Source: Mastigias papua (taxonomy: Eukaryota; Cnidaria; Scyphozoa; Rhizostomeae; Mastigiidae). Taken from it: a DNA stretch of 64,000 nucleotides. Below are positions 40,601-50,768 of the stretch, one piece after another. The DNA is taken from the NCBI GenBank assembly GCA_964019165.1, contig OZ025277.1, positions 12,283,534 through 12,347,533 of the forward strand, in the 5' to 3' direction. Each line of letters starts with the position of its first letter. Positions within the stretch are counted from its first letter, which is position 1. The notes below the pieces were generated by a model. That model worked only from the letters and a program-made list of their open reading frames with translations, had not been told where the DNA came from and ran no database searches. The position numbers were made by a program, and so were the translations under genes.

Positions 40601-42792
40601 TTTATACTGCATCCTATGGGGGTAATAATGACTAGACAGTATTCGATAAGATTGACACGCGGTGAGAGAGCAGCACTTACAGAACGGTATGCTACTCATG
40701 ACATTCCCCAAATGGCGGTTCCATATCGTCTAATAGTCGATGGTTATTATGAGACCACTGTGGATAATGAGACTGTTGTTGGACTCGGCCGGCGACAACG
40801 TCATGTAATTGAATTTGATGGACGTTATTGGCACACATGTAGTTGTAGAGCAGGCATGTACTCGCGTCGACGTCTGCGAGGAAACTACATGTTACAATGA
40901 GATCAAATCGCATTTATGACACAGTGTCGCCACGATATCCTACGAGATCGAGGGTTCGAGTTACACATAATGCAGGAATGTGATTGGTATAGTGATCCGA
41001 GACACGAGGTAGTACCACAAGACTATCTGAACGATCCGCTTGTGATACATCGCAAGACACCCTGGCTAACATCAGCGATTCGTATCGAAAATCAATTGGA
41101 GTGTGGTAAGGTTCACGTATAGCAATTCTTGATTGTATGTTTCTAATTTTTAAAACTGAGACTTAAAGTTCTTGTTATAATTAAAAGAACGATCTCACCA
41201 CTGTACTTCTCTTTACTTTGTACAAATGCACATTGCAGGCCAGTAGACAGTAAATCGTATTTGTGTATGTAATCTTCACCACGATAGAAATCAACTGACT
41301 ATTTACAAATTATGATTTGGTATATCTATTTGCTCCCCGGAATTACGTATAAAGATGAAGTAAATAAAATCTCTGTTGGAAAGGAAGGGCTAAGTAAAGT
41401 TTGGCAATGTGTTGAAGAAAAACTACTGTGTGAAATTAGACCTGAACAAAGAGCAAGGTGTTATGACACAATGGAATGTTAGTGTGGTGTTAGTCAAGAG
41501 GAAATGATGGCAATGAACTGTAGAAAAACACGCAATGAAGGAATGAGTGGAGTGGAGCATAAGGTAACTAAAAAAAATGGAATTGCTACACACGGTATCG
41601 TGATATGTGACCTTAGTGTTCGGGAAGAGTATCGAGAGTTTTTTACGGATTTTGCTCCGATCATTAAGCATGCGATAATAAATTATGAAGATATTGGGAC
41701 ATATATGCAAGAACAATATGATCGACTGGGAGTAGTTATAAAAGATAGGAGAGCAGTGATTGACTCATATTGTGCAACAAATATAGCACTGATTGATGAA
41801 TATTTTGTGTGGTTGTTATCCAGGGAAGTCATACTGGAGAGGTTAAGAGTCTTTATCCGGTACGACAAACAACCTATTTTTAAAGAGTTTGTTGAAGAAA
41901 TCACGAGATTGAGAATCCAAGGTGATGCGGATCCAGCCGGCTCATCTGGTGTGCAGGCACTGACTGCAAAATTGATTGGTAACAGCGCATTCGGATCGTG
42001 TATAACTAATAAGGAGAAACATCGTGATGTATCGCTTGTTTCATACGGAGACATGCCCACTACCAGTCTTGCATCATTGTTGAGTCTTATTCGCTACAAA
42101 CGAGTAACACCCAATCTATTGGAGGTAGAACATCGACGTCGAAATATTACCTATGATCAACTTCATGTTATTGCAAAAACGATTTTTGATCGTGCTAAAT
42201 TATCCGTATTAAGATTTTATCATGATTTTTTAAAAGAAATCTTGTATCCGAGGTCATATCAATTAGTAGAGACGGATACTGATAGTATATATATTGCGTT
42301 ACGAGACGAGGAGTTTGAGGATAACATTCTGCAACTTCGCAAATATGACCGAATTAAAGATGATTATTTGGTATCGGAGAACGCACCATTTGGAGTCCAA
42401 CAGCCCAATCGATATAAACTAGAGTACGAGGGGCACCTAATGGTGTCTCTGTGTTCTAAATCGTACTGTGTGTATAACGAGACAACTCGTAAAAGTAAAT
42501 ACTCATGTAAGGGTGTGCAGAAAGCAAATTTTCAACGTCTTCATGAGGAAAGAGGTGAAGAGGAAAGAGGTGAAGAGGAAAGAGGTGAAGAGGGTGAGGT
42601 GCTCGGTCAAACTATTAGTCTGTACGAGAATGCCCTATCCGGAGATACGGGTCTGCGTGCTACCAATAGAGGTCTGAAACGTTAACGTGGACAGATGATA
42701 CGTCAGGAACAGGAGAAAGTACTATTTAATAGTGTATACGTGAAATGAAAAGTATTGGCAGACGGTGTATCGACTGTTCCGCTCGATTTATA
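37675..42792 (+). pseudogene. polB: Family B DNA polymerase, protein-primed (Polinton type), disrupted
   Basis: Would replicate the viral genome. Pieces: 37675-39327 (frame 1, TGA at 38401); a frame change near 39290-39330; 39287-41122 (frame 2, TGA at 40898); a non-homologous stretch 41123-41590; then the palm to TAA at 42683, with reading possible to 42792. Exonuclease motifs: DFEA (near 39120), FNSSAYD (near 39650), YYNIQD (near 40155). Polymerase motif A region GFNANSLYL (40412-40438) has Asn where Asp normally binds metal; motif B is KLIGNSAFG (near 41970); motif C DTDS is intact (42275-42286). A Cys/His unit (CPSCGKSFASRK) precedes the exonuclease domain, as in other Polinton polymerases. 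About 1,700 codons without the finger region. Confidence 0.92.
41123..41590. other. Non-homologous insert in the polymerase palm
   Basis: Between the coding text ending at TAG 41120-41122 and its return near 41600 lie about 450 AT-rich bases unlike the flanks, with little CGA and no recognizable polymerase residues. A frame is open again from 41504. I found no clean terminal repeats. Confidence 0.5.
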
Positions 42793-42871
42793 ACGTGTAT
42801 ATAATGGATCTTGATTGTAAGTACTGATTTGGTTCTATTTTATTACTGTTTTCCTTTATAGTGTTGTTATT

Positions 42872-43840
42872 ATGATGTCCGACTGTGTAGCACAAGATTG
42901 GCGAATGAACGATGTGCGACATCATCACGATCAGGATACACAGTTGGTTAAACTGGAATGCCTGGCAATATACCAGCGCGAGACTTTCCTGTTTCTCTAT
43001 GATTTTTTTCTATCGTCCCAGTCAATGTTGGTGTGTGCAACTGCTGCGGGAGATATTGTTCGGCTCTGTGTTGATCATGTGTTGTCATCAAATGATAGAG
43101 AGTGTGTGCTACCTGTGTCTATGTTGAAAACAGATGATAGTGAAGATGACGAGACATTTGCTGCACGACTACGATGGTTTCCGCAAAGTAGAGTCGTTCA
43201 TGAGTACGTGTCCTCTTACCCTGTAGGGTTCTTTGAACGTATGGTTAAGATGATAGTGATTGTGTTAGAGATTCGTATGAACGTCTTACACAGACAAGTT
43301 GAGCGCTATTTGAGAAGTACAGACCGCTCTGATACAGTATGTATTTCGAACGAGTGTGTGATGGTGATGTTTAGAGATGCCTGGAGAGATTATGTCGTTC
43401 AGGTAGTTTATGGGACTACAATACCCAATCATATCGTACTTGGGCGATATCTACAATGGTGTTCGTCAAATGCATCTGGTGGTACAGATCTGTTTATATA
43501 CTGTAGAGACGTGTTAGGAGTTGAGATACGATGCGAGCGACTTGTTGTCGATTATTATTCATTTGGATTAGATGATGTTAAGGAAGGTACAAACGTCAGT
43601 CGATTAAAGAAACGTTACAAGGTTGAGTTGGGACCCCATGTCTCCCCGTCGTATGTGTCCGTCTTTATGAAACTGTACCTTACTCTTATTGCAGATCCTA
43701 TTGAGTTTGTTCGTCTGGAAATGGAATACAAAGAGATACAGACTAAATCAGTGGAGGGAAAGCAACCACCCGTGAGGGGTCGTCGACGACGTGATCCTGA
43801 TCTCATTACCAATACTTACATGCAAGAATCTAGAAGATGA
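42872..43840 (+). CDS. Unknown viral protein, 322 aa, intact
   Basis: One of the longest uninterrupted ORFs of the element. Acidic start, a middle with many aromatic and hydrophobic residues, and a basic C-terminal tail (PPVRGRRRRDPD). No catalytic motif recognized. TATATAATGG sits about 70 nt upstream, and a donor/acceptor-like pair (GTAAGTACTG at 42816, CTTTATAG before 42863) raises the possibility of a leader intron. Its position directly after the polymerase suggests a replication or late-regulation role; this is inference. It is notable that this gene has no stops while neighbours have several. Confidence 0.75.
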   Translation: MMSDCVAQDWRMNDVRHHHDQDTQLVKLECLAIYQRETFLFLYDFFLSSQSMLVCATAAGDIVRLCVDHVLSSNDRECVLPVSMLKTDDSEDDETFAARLRWFPQSRVVHEYVSSYPVGFFERMVKMIVIVLEIRMNVLHRQVERYLRSTDRSDTVCISNECVMVMFRDAWRDYVVQVVYGTTIPNHIVLGRYLQWCSSNASGGTDLFIYCRDVLGVEIRCERLVVDYYSFGLDDVKEGTNVSRLKKRYKVELGPHVSPSYVSVFMKLYLTLIADPIEFVRLEMEYKEIQTKSVEGKQPPVRGRRRRDPDLITNTYMQESRR

Positions 43841-43852
43841 GAACATGTACTG

Positions 43853-45624
43853 ATGAGCACTGAAGTAATGGATACTCCACTGCTACTCTCTAAGGTGAGA
43901 ACTCGTAGTGATTGTATGTGTAGTTTAGTTCGTTGCCAGTGTCTTCTCTATCATGTCTTCTCTATCATTCGTCACTGGACTCGGTTGATAAGCATACTGG
44001 CGATTGACTGGTGGTGTAGCACATCAGTAGGATTTCTTCAGTTTTTTGCATCATCTTTTTGTAATAACAACTGCTTCTGCTGTACACTTTGCTGTAATAT
44101 AGATCTGACAATGCCCTAAGCTGATTTGGTATACAGTATATTTGATGTTAGCAGAGCTTGTTCACAGACGAACATCTTCATTGATTATTGCATGTTTGTC
44201 TGTTTTTCTCTCCTCTATTGAAAGAATATCTTTATTGGGAAAAACTGGCGATGATGGTGGAATATTTCAGTGTGTCTATCATATGTATGAGTATGTTTTC
44301 TCGTTGTCTCTCTGTTCCCTGCGATGAAGGTATGTGTACACTGCTGTGTTGGTCATTTATGGTAACATCTACCTTTAACTCTTTCTCTTTGACTATCAGA
44401 TCAGCCATTCCTACTCTGTATAAAAGCAGTACATGCCTGTTTTGGATGTGTTTGGGATTGATGCGAGCTGGGGTAACCAATCCCTGGGGAGCACCCAATA
44501 CGTCATATGGTGTTATGTACCACGATCCATACTCTTTCGTCATGTAGTTGTCTGGGAAAAGATTATCGATATCTGATTTTACTTTCCTTTTCTACTGCAT
44601 ATAGTGCCATACCGTTTATTGCATGAACGCATGCTTGTATTTGTCAAGCAGTACTGTGTTATCTCCATGCTTATGTCCTTCCCGTTTTACCTAAGACACT
44701 CTTCCTTATGCAGAACTGTAATCAGCGGAGATTTATGTATCGTGAATCTCTGCTTGCTCTCGTTCTCTTACTATCTCCATGTGTATATCCTCTTGGCAGC
44801 AGTGTTTTGTTGCTCTCCTCCTCTTGCGATAGTACAGTTGTCAGTAATTTCGATGTTCTGCTGTTGATGTCTCCTTGTCGTCATCATTCAGCTGTTTGTA
44901 TTGTCATCTCTTCTCATCCTCAAATAGAATGGTTGTTGAAAAATTGGGAATAGTCCTCATCATCCATGAAATGCTGTCTGGATATTGTGTCATTTGTATC
45001 TGGAATTGATGACTGTTGTCTTTATCAAGTATGTAGTTCGTCCCTTCCATTACTTCTCGATAGTACGTCGAGACTCATCGTTGCCTGGTTTAACTGATAT
45101 CGGATTGTTTATTGAAGGAGTAACAATAGTAGCAGTAATTTTGAGAGTAGCCTAAGTACACGTAGTAACAGAGCTGGTTGTAGTAAGCTCAGAATATATA
45201 TAATATGTAATGTGTGTTGCTTGTATTGCAATGTTGTCGTAATAAGCTGCAATGATATTATGAACAACATGACCTTCTCCTCCTATCCTTTCCTATCAAG
45301 GTTGAGTGTATTAGTAACAGCTGAACTAATACATCCAATCTCATGAGTTCTCAATTATTTTAGGATATTCAAGACTCATCGGATGACGTCGCTAATAATA
45401 CCACTATAATCAATCAGGATCTGATAGACATACTAGCCATGCTAGAGGAGACTGTGGATACCACAACTAGCGAAACGACGACAATGATGGAGAGACGTAC
45501 ATGCGGTATGGGAGCATATAGCAAGGCATTGAACAGGCACAAGCAAACAGAGGAACAACGACAACGAAAACTCAGACAGATTCGTAGACGAACTAGTGTT
45601 ATCAAATACGATATGATTATGTGA
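43853..45624 (+). CDS. Possible spliced viral gene, ~100 aa
   Basis: ATG 43853 opens MSTEVMDTPLLLSK, followed at 43895 by a good donor GTGAGA. At 45361-45363 an acceptor TATTTTAG precedes DIQDSSDDVANN and a frame that runs to TGA 45622-45624, ending in a basic stretch (RQRKLRQIRRRTSVIKYD). The join keeps phase 0. The 3' part (45364-45624) is convincing as coding text; the splice is inferred. The 1.47-kb intron would contain the minus-strand ORF at 44232-44543. Confidence 0.4.
44232..44543 (-). CDS. Unknown viral ORF, 103 aa
   Basis: MTKEYGSWYITPYDVLGAPQ is followed by mixed, protein-like sequence to LKYSTIIASFSQ. The frame is open some 40 nt further upstream (DIDNLFPDNY), so the start may be lost to decay. 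It lies on the opposite strand to its neighbours. No family recognized. Confidence 0.35.
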   Translation of the reverse strand: MTKEYGSWYITPYDVLGAPQGLVTPARINPKHIQNRHVLLLYRVGMADLIVKEKELKVDVTINDQHSSVHIPSSQGTERQRENILIHMIDTLKYSTIIASFSQ

Positions 45625-45773
45625 TGAGTTTTTCTTTTCTACCTACAGCATATGTGCAGAAGTTGGTGCGAAATGATTGGGCTAATGGTGTAATGCCGAG
45701 AGAGCTGTCAAAATTGCCAGACTATGTGGAGACGATTGTTCATCGAGATTTTATGCATGGATTGTCGTATTGA
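45624..45773 (+). CDS. Small viral protein, 49 aa
   Basis: ATG at 45624 overlaps the previous TGA by one base (TGATG). It encodes MSFSFLPTAYVQKLVRNDWA and then a helical C-terminus to SY. Intact. The tight overlap is the junction style of this element and supports it as a real small gene. No family recognized. Confidence 0.5.
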   Translation: MSFSFLPTAYVQKLVRNDWANGVMPRELSKLPDYVETIVHRDFMHGLSY

Positions 45774-45887
45774 CATGTACCTGTTGCCAGTCATCAAGTG
45801 TGCAGTCACAGACAGTTGAAGAAACAACAGGTGATATTATGCAGACCAGTGAGTGGACGTTGATCTCGCCACCACGGACGAGTAAAG

Positions 45888-46280
45888 ATGCCACAACAAC
45901 AAGGCGTAGGTGCTGTGTTGTCGCTGGATAACAATGAGAATGATAACGACGATTCACCACAAGCTCTCCCCACGTATCCTGCACTGTATCGTGGGGCGGA
46001 GCCAGGACCACGTCCAATGGATAACTATTATATCTATCATAACCAGGTTGAACAGTTCAAGACAGATCTTAAACGGGCATTGATGCGGCTCGTGAGAGAG
46101 TACCTGAGACTGGAGGAAGAGAGAAGAAAGCAGTCTACTACAGTGACGAGCAGACCATCAATAGACGATCATCGTCTCCACAATGAGGAGATAGAGAGCG
46201 AAGACGACGAGTCAGATGATTACAGTGAAGATTTGTATTCTGATGTGTTAAGTGCTACGACCACTAGTATAACCAATTGA
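45888..46280 (+). CDS. Acidic viral protein, 130 aa, intact
   Basis: Begins MPQQQGVGAVLSLDNNENDN; a Pro-rich middle, a helical charged segment (FKTDLKRALMRLVREYLRLE) and a very acidic tail (ESEDDESDDYSEDLY). It could be a scaffold or chaperone for the basic core proteins encoded nearby; that is inference. No stops. Confidence 0.6.
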   Translation: MPQQQGVGAVLSLDNNENDNDDSPQALPTYPALYRGAEPGPRPMDNYYIYHNQVEQFKTDLKRALMRLVREYLRLEEERRKQSTTVTSRPSIDDHRLHNEEIESEDDESDDYSEDLYSDVLSATTTSITN

Positions 46281-46413
46281 TGAGTTGTGTTTTATATAAG
46301 TATGTTGTGTTGCCTATCTGTCTCTCTATCTCTGTGTATATTTCTTGTGTCGAATCTCTGTATCTGGGAGTGAAAGGGTGACGGATTTCGATGATGAGCA
46401 TCTGCATTGATAT

Positions 46414-47082
46414 GTGGACAAAGTTAGTACGTATTATTTACGAGATGTAGGCGGGCGTCTTGCATGTCACGACTTTGAGAGACGAAAACAAGAGTTTTTA
46501 CTATCAGAATGGCAGCATATGATTAATTTCTGTAGGGATAAGTTAACATATGGTCTAAACGAGCAGACAGATGTTCGAGATCTACGGATGAGAGTGCCAT
46601 TCTCGTGTTTGATAGTGGGCAAATCTCAGTGCGGCAAGACGGAGTTGCTAATAACGATTTTACGACAGTGGAGATATGTGACCACAGACCACGATGGTTT
46701 GTATACAAAGCGATTGTACTGGTACTATGGAACGGCCTCGGATACTCAGATGAATGAGGTTAAATCTATTTTTGATGTGTACAGACGTGAGTTGAACGAT
46801 GGTGATTCCCCGGATATCGAGTTACATTTTGTTCACGTAACTGATTTTGATGATCCGGAAGTTACTCGACTCCTTGACAGAATGGAGCGCTCTATTGTCG
46901 CCTTTGATGATCTGATGGCAGAAATGTGTAGAAATGATAAGGTCGCTTCTGTGTTCACTCGAGAGGTGCATCACAGACGTCTGTGCGTATTTCATTTGTG
47001 GCAGAACGTGTTTCCACGTAAATCTGCTGCACCGACGATAATGAAAAACACACAATACAAGATTGTATTGTCGACTAGGTGA
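46414..47082 (+). CDS. Genome-packaging ATPase (FtsK/HerA-like, A32-type)
   Basis: Would pump viral DNA into the capsid. Walker A CLIVGKSQCGKTELL (near 46610-46650) and Walker B SIVAFDDLM (near 46890-46916) are intact, as is HLWQNVF with the sensor Gln/Asn (near 46998). No clear ATG: the frame is open upstream of GTG 46414 only to a TGA at 46408, with plausible coding text beyond it, so the start is uncertain and may be lost. It ends at TGA 47080 after KIVLSTR, earlier than related ATPases (220 codons against usual 230-280), so the C-terminus may be truncated by this stop. Family call is firm. Confidence 0.88.
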   Translation: MDKVSTYYLRDVGGRLACHDFERRKQEFLLSEWQHMINFCRDKLTYGLNEQTDVRDLRMRVPFSCLIVGKSQCGKTELLITILRQWRYVTTDHDGLYTKRLYWYYGTASDTQMNEVKSIFDVYRRELNDGDSPDIELHFVHVTDFDDPEVTRLLDRMERSIVAFDDLMAEMCRNDKVASVFTREVHHRRLCVFHLWQNVFPRKSAAPTIMKNTQYKIVLSTR

Positions 47083-47087
47083 GTGGT

Positions 47088-47315
47088 ATGGCATTAATTG
47101 CTGCTGTGTTAGCGATACCTCTAGCAATGCAACTCGTACAACCGATTCTCGGAAAAGTACTTGGAGGTGGTAGGACTGTGGGTCGAGGACGCTGCATTCG
47201 GGGGCACGGCAGTAGACACGGAGCACATTGGGGATTCAGATGGTGCGGAAAATGTAGCAGACATCACCGATGTTGGGGCAGAGTACGAGGACAACATAAG
47301 AGGTGGAGGAGATGA
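47088..47315 (+). CDS. Core-like protein with hydrophobic N-terminus, 75 aa
   Basis: ATG 47088: MALIAAVLAIPLAMQLVQPI is an amphipathic or membrane-active helix, then GKVLGGG and a Gly/Arg/His-rich tail. Trp and Cys are scattered among the Arg of the tail (RWCGKCSRHHRCWGR), as if CGG and CGY codons had become TGG and TGY. The design resembles small adenovirus/Polinton core peptides, but there is no firm match. An acidic ORF in another frame (47161-47373) overlaps and is likely a shadow. Confidence 0.45.
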   Translation: MALIAAVLAIPLAMQLVQPILGKVLGGGRTVGRGRCIRGHGSRHGAHWGFRWCGKCSRHHRCWGRVRGQHKRWRR

Positions 47316-47394
47316 GTACATCTCTAGGACACATGATCATTTTCTTTTACTTTTAATATGTATTTATATATAGTATCTGTGCTGTATATTGGAG

Positions 47395-47661
47395 GTGGCA
47401 AAACAACCTACATCTGGTCAGCGAACTGTTATTCGATTGATACAGTTGTTAACTGGTAGTGGTTTAAAAAAACGACGAAGACGCTGATACCGATGACGAT
47501 CACGCGTACGACGCATCAGAAGAGGCGACAGGCTGACAGTTCTTGGTAAAATAGGGTCAGCATTCTGGAAAGGATCTCCGCTCGGGTGGTTCAGCTGATG
47601 GGATGACGATACAGACGAGGGTGACGACCATCACGCTCTTGTAGGGGATGAGGGACTGTAG
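47395..47661 (+). pseudogene. Arg-rich core-like protein, three in-frame TGA
   Basis: The frame reads VAKQPTSGQRTVIRLIQLLT, then GSGLKKRRRR, TGA, YR, TGA, RSRVRRIRRG; a third TGA is at 47596. The first two (47485, 47494) sit inside an Arg run whose other codons are CGA/CGC, so Arg is the expected residue. No ATG remains upstream (a TAG precedes). Composition fits protamine-like viral DNA-condensing proteins. Confidence 0.6.
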
Positions 47662-47763
47662 TTACACGAAAGAATAAACCAAAATGCAGACCTGGTCCAC
47701 TACTAAATTTCACTAAGGCATTTAAAATATCGAGATTGAATCCGCTTAGCTGGTTGTTTTAGG

Positions 47764-48120
47764 ATGAGTAGATTTGCTGTCGCGTCGTTGGCTGTGAAAA
47801 AGTTTGCACCGTTACTTCTGAAACACATTGGAAAAGCACTTGTTCCTGCAGCTGCTGGTGCCACTCTCAGTGCAGGATTTGATAAACTAGTTGGTGGGAG
47901 ACGACGAAGATGTCGACGGGAGCGAGGACGCGGAGTACGATTGTTTAAAGCTCCTGGATTACGTGCTCGATCTAGACGTATTAGACGAGGTCAACTATCT
48001 GGAGTGAACTTGACATCTAGTCTCATGAAGAATCCTTGTGGAACTGGACGTCTCGTCTGGAGACGAACAGGACCGCCTCCGTTCTCGCTGCAGCGACGTC
48101 CATTCACACTTCGAATATGA
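47764..48120 (+). CDS. Basic core-like virion protein, 118 aa
   Basis: MSRFAVASLAVKKFAPLLLK starts an amphipathic region with AAAGATLSAG, followed by a strongly basic stretch (GGRRRRCRRERGRGVRLFK) and a second basic half. The layout (amphipathic N-terminus, Gly, poly-Arg) resembles adenovirus-like core and membrane-lytic proteins. Intact to TGA 48118, which overlaps the next ATG (48117) as ATGA. The Cys inside the Arg run is coded by TGT, one step from CGT. Confidence 0.65.
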   Translation: MSRFAVASLAVKKFAPLLLKHIGKALVPAAAGATLSAGFDKLVGGRRRRCRRERGRGVRLFKAPGLRARSRRIRRGQLSGVNLTSSLMKNPCGTGRLVWRRTGPPPFSLQRRPFTLRI

Positions 48121-49326
48121 AAAGTTTGGATTTTATGTTACGACGAGCACAACGTGTGCATCGATTGGGTGATATTGCCGCTACGGGAGGTCTCGGATGA
48201 CGAGGTAGTCGTTATGGACCGATCCGATGAGAACTCGCTCCGGATCATATTCTAGATTGTGGCGAGGATGTTGATGATGAGAACTATTCAGTATATGGAC
48301 CAAATGAGGCACCCAGTCTCACCTCGTATTACATCGATACACGATTGGACTTTCTTCCTGAATGATTTCGACACCAATTGGTAAACCAGAGTATTGACAG
48401 ACGAGCTGATCGAATTTGATCGTATTTTTTAGACGAATATGGATATATGCCGCCTCGAGTCCAACGAATCGTATACGGACATGTGCATGATGTGCACGGA
48501 TTACGAGATGGACCACCTGCGGCAAGGAATTGCCGACGGATACCTCACAGACAACAACAAGCTCACCGACAACAACAAGCGGAACAACAGCCAGCTGCGG
48601 CAGCAGCACCTGTACAAGAAGACGATAACGATGATGATAATGATTTTGGCATAGTGGCAGGAAATGATGATGATTTTGATGATCCTGTACCCGGACCCTC
48701 TGGGGTTATTGATCCTATACCTGGAACCTCTGACGAAGTTAATGACATGGTTAATCAACTGTTGTTGGATAATATCAATCATGAGCACCAATCGGAGAGT
48801 ATTGACAATGTTGCAGAGAGTACGGAGACAGCATTAAGAGTGGCAACAACAGGACTGGAGGAGTTGCGACGTATACTCGAACCGTATAACGGTGATCCAA
48901 CAGCACCACCAATCCTTCCAGGAAATGTAATACGTCATAGAGGAAAGATGCAACCAACATATGATTCGTCACACTTACCTGATGATGGTGACAGAACATT
49001 GACACTGCCACCTGTTCATCGTAGTTCACCTCCTGCAGACGTATGAGATACAGGTCAAGCAACACCACCAGGAGATCAACAACCACCTGACAATGGAGGA
49101 CCACCAGATAATGGAGGACCACCAGATAATGGAGGGCCACCAGGAGGAGGACCTCCACCAGGCGGAGGACCTCCACCGGCTAGAGGACCAGCAAATGATG
49201 AGGGAGCACGAGAAAAAATACGACAAACGCTTGCACGATATTGCAACCAGCAACAGTCGACGCGAGCGACTACACGACGAATATTGGATATTGTACATGA
49301 TGCAACCCTTCATGCTATGGTTTAAT
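48117..49326 (+). pseudogene. Pro/Gln-rich virion-like protein, five in-frame TGA and no other stop
   Basis: One frame from ATG 48117 to TAA 49324 (about 400 codons), crossed only by TGA at 48198, 48228, 48363, 48417 and 49044. N-terminus basic (MLRRAQRVHRLGD), then a Tyr/Pro segment (YGYMPPRVQRIVYG), Gln/Ala runs, an acidic Asp/Asn block (EDDNDDDNDFG), and a C-terminal repeat of NGGPPD and GGGPPP near 49095-49185. Such low-complexity proteins are often structural or scaffolding. Family unknown. Confidence 0.6.
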
Positions 49327-49352
49327 ATGATTCCGTACAAATATACATAAGA

Positions 49353-49815
49353 CATAGCACAGACACGAGAACATTGTAACACACACACAGAATGTCGACA
49401 CATCACAGTGTACTGAAAGGATACATCGATAACATATTATAGGACCATGAGTTGGTGCTTCCTATAGACTGCTTGCTCATTCAGTGACATCCTTCATTGA
49501 TCCAAGTTGTTGCATATCATTATTTAACGTGCAGAGAACATGGAGGCAGAGAGAGGAGACGATGATGTTGACTGTACTCTGACTCTACTCTGACTAAACT
49601 TTACTTTACAGATAACATGAATATATACATAAACATTGAACAACCGAAATAAACATGATGTACGTAAAGGAAGGGTAAGGTTGTTGTTAGGAGATTGTTG
49701 AATAGATTCGTGTGGAGATGTTTGCATGGAGAACAACAGAATAGGAATGACCAGGTGTTTGATGACAGGAGTGACGTACGGTGATGTCCCAGGTGTGTGA
49801 TGTTGTGAATGTGAA
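49353..49815. other. Non-coding stretch within the viral element
   Basis: No protein-like ORF on either strand; ORFs on the minus strand have antisense-like composition. It may contain the promoter for the next gene. Confidence 0.4.
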
Positions 49816-49818
49816 TGA

Positions 49819-50382
49819 ATGACAAGAAGAAAATCGGCATTGACTATGGAATGGCCTATGTTACAATGTTTACGTGTCACTACAGTATCAACAAAACGTC
49901 CTCAACTATCACTGTTATATGGAACAAGTTTAGCCGGTGGGCGGTCTCTGCGAACACCTCATCATCTACCTCCCGTAACACATATTCTACATGGTCAACT
50001 GCATCAAACTTATAATGCACTGGTTCATGGACGTGGTATGGGAGGAAACAATACTACCCATGTGATACAATGTACGGCCCTACAGAGAAAATTATTTTCA
50101 TGCGATAATTCCGGATCGATACCTCATAGACCTGTGAGATTAGATCCAGGTAACTCGTCGTATGTGTCACGTATTGCTCATAGTGTATTGATAGATACTA
50201 ATACTGCACTATCGCCTCACGGAGCAGCGTCGAACCCTGTTGCCTATAGTCAGGCTCTTGCACGAAGTAAGGAGATCAATAGCTCTCTGTTGCACACTCT
50301 GGGACGTCAACACGGAAAACGAAACCGACTACCGGTACAGAGAAAGTGGTATATGGACTCGTCACATTACAGAACAAGATAG
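49819..50382 (+). CDS. Unknown viral protein, 187 aa, intact
   Basis: MTRRKSALTMEWPMLQCLRV start; Gly/Asn/Thr-rich middle (GRGMGGNNTTHVIQCTALQR) and a basic C-terminus. No family recognized. Ends at TAG 50380. TATAAATC follows at 50389, likely serving the next gene. Confidence 0.5.
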   Translation: MTRRKSALTMEWPMLQCLRVTTVSTKRPQLSLLYGTSLAGGRSLRTPHHLPPVTHILHGQLHQTYNALVHGRGMGGNNTTHVIQCTALQRKLFSCDNSGSIPHRPVRLDPGNSSYVSRIAHSVLIDTNTALSPHGAASNPVAYSQALARSKEINSSLLHTLGRQHGKRNRLPVQRKWYMDSSHYRTR

Positions 50383-50421
50383 ACTATAAATCACGATTTT
50401 ACGCTGTATCCTACAGACAGG

Positions 50422-50661
50422 ATGGCATCAAGCAGACGAAGGAGGTAACATCGTCACAGCAAACTTAGACAAGGATTTCATAATATCTACTACAAGGCGG
50501 GTTCTGCCGGCGGTACCATATTCAGCCCTGGTATATTTATATATCAATTACAACACATGACAGAGCTGCCGGGAATGACACCTATTGCTCGTACAAAAAC
50601 GGGTAAACCTTTATTTGTACGACCAAACATTGCACTGTACAGATCAGTTGGAGGAACGTAG
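50422..50661 (+). pseudogene. Small viral protein, 79 codons, one in-frame TAA
   Basis: ATG 50422 opens MASSRRRR, then TAA (50449), then HRHSKLRQGFHNIYYKAGSA and a coherent rest to SVGGT and TAG at 50659. The poly-Arg start is core-like. The frame continues cleanly after the stop. Confidence 0.45.
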
Positions 50662-50768
50662 ATAATGGAGGATACCACTGCAGGATCGAGCGCCCACCTG
50701 AATGGTGCCTATCGTGATATGGTACTTGTACTGAAATCATTGTATAAATTTTTCTGTCCTCCTCTCAG

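Noticed and set aside
47161..47373. Acidic ORF overlapping the core-like protein at 47088-47315
   Set aside because: No good start; the other frame has the hydrophobic start and Arg-rich tail seen in sister genes. Not fully excluded.
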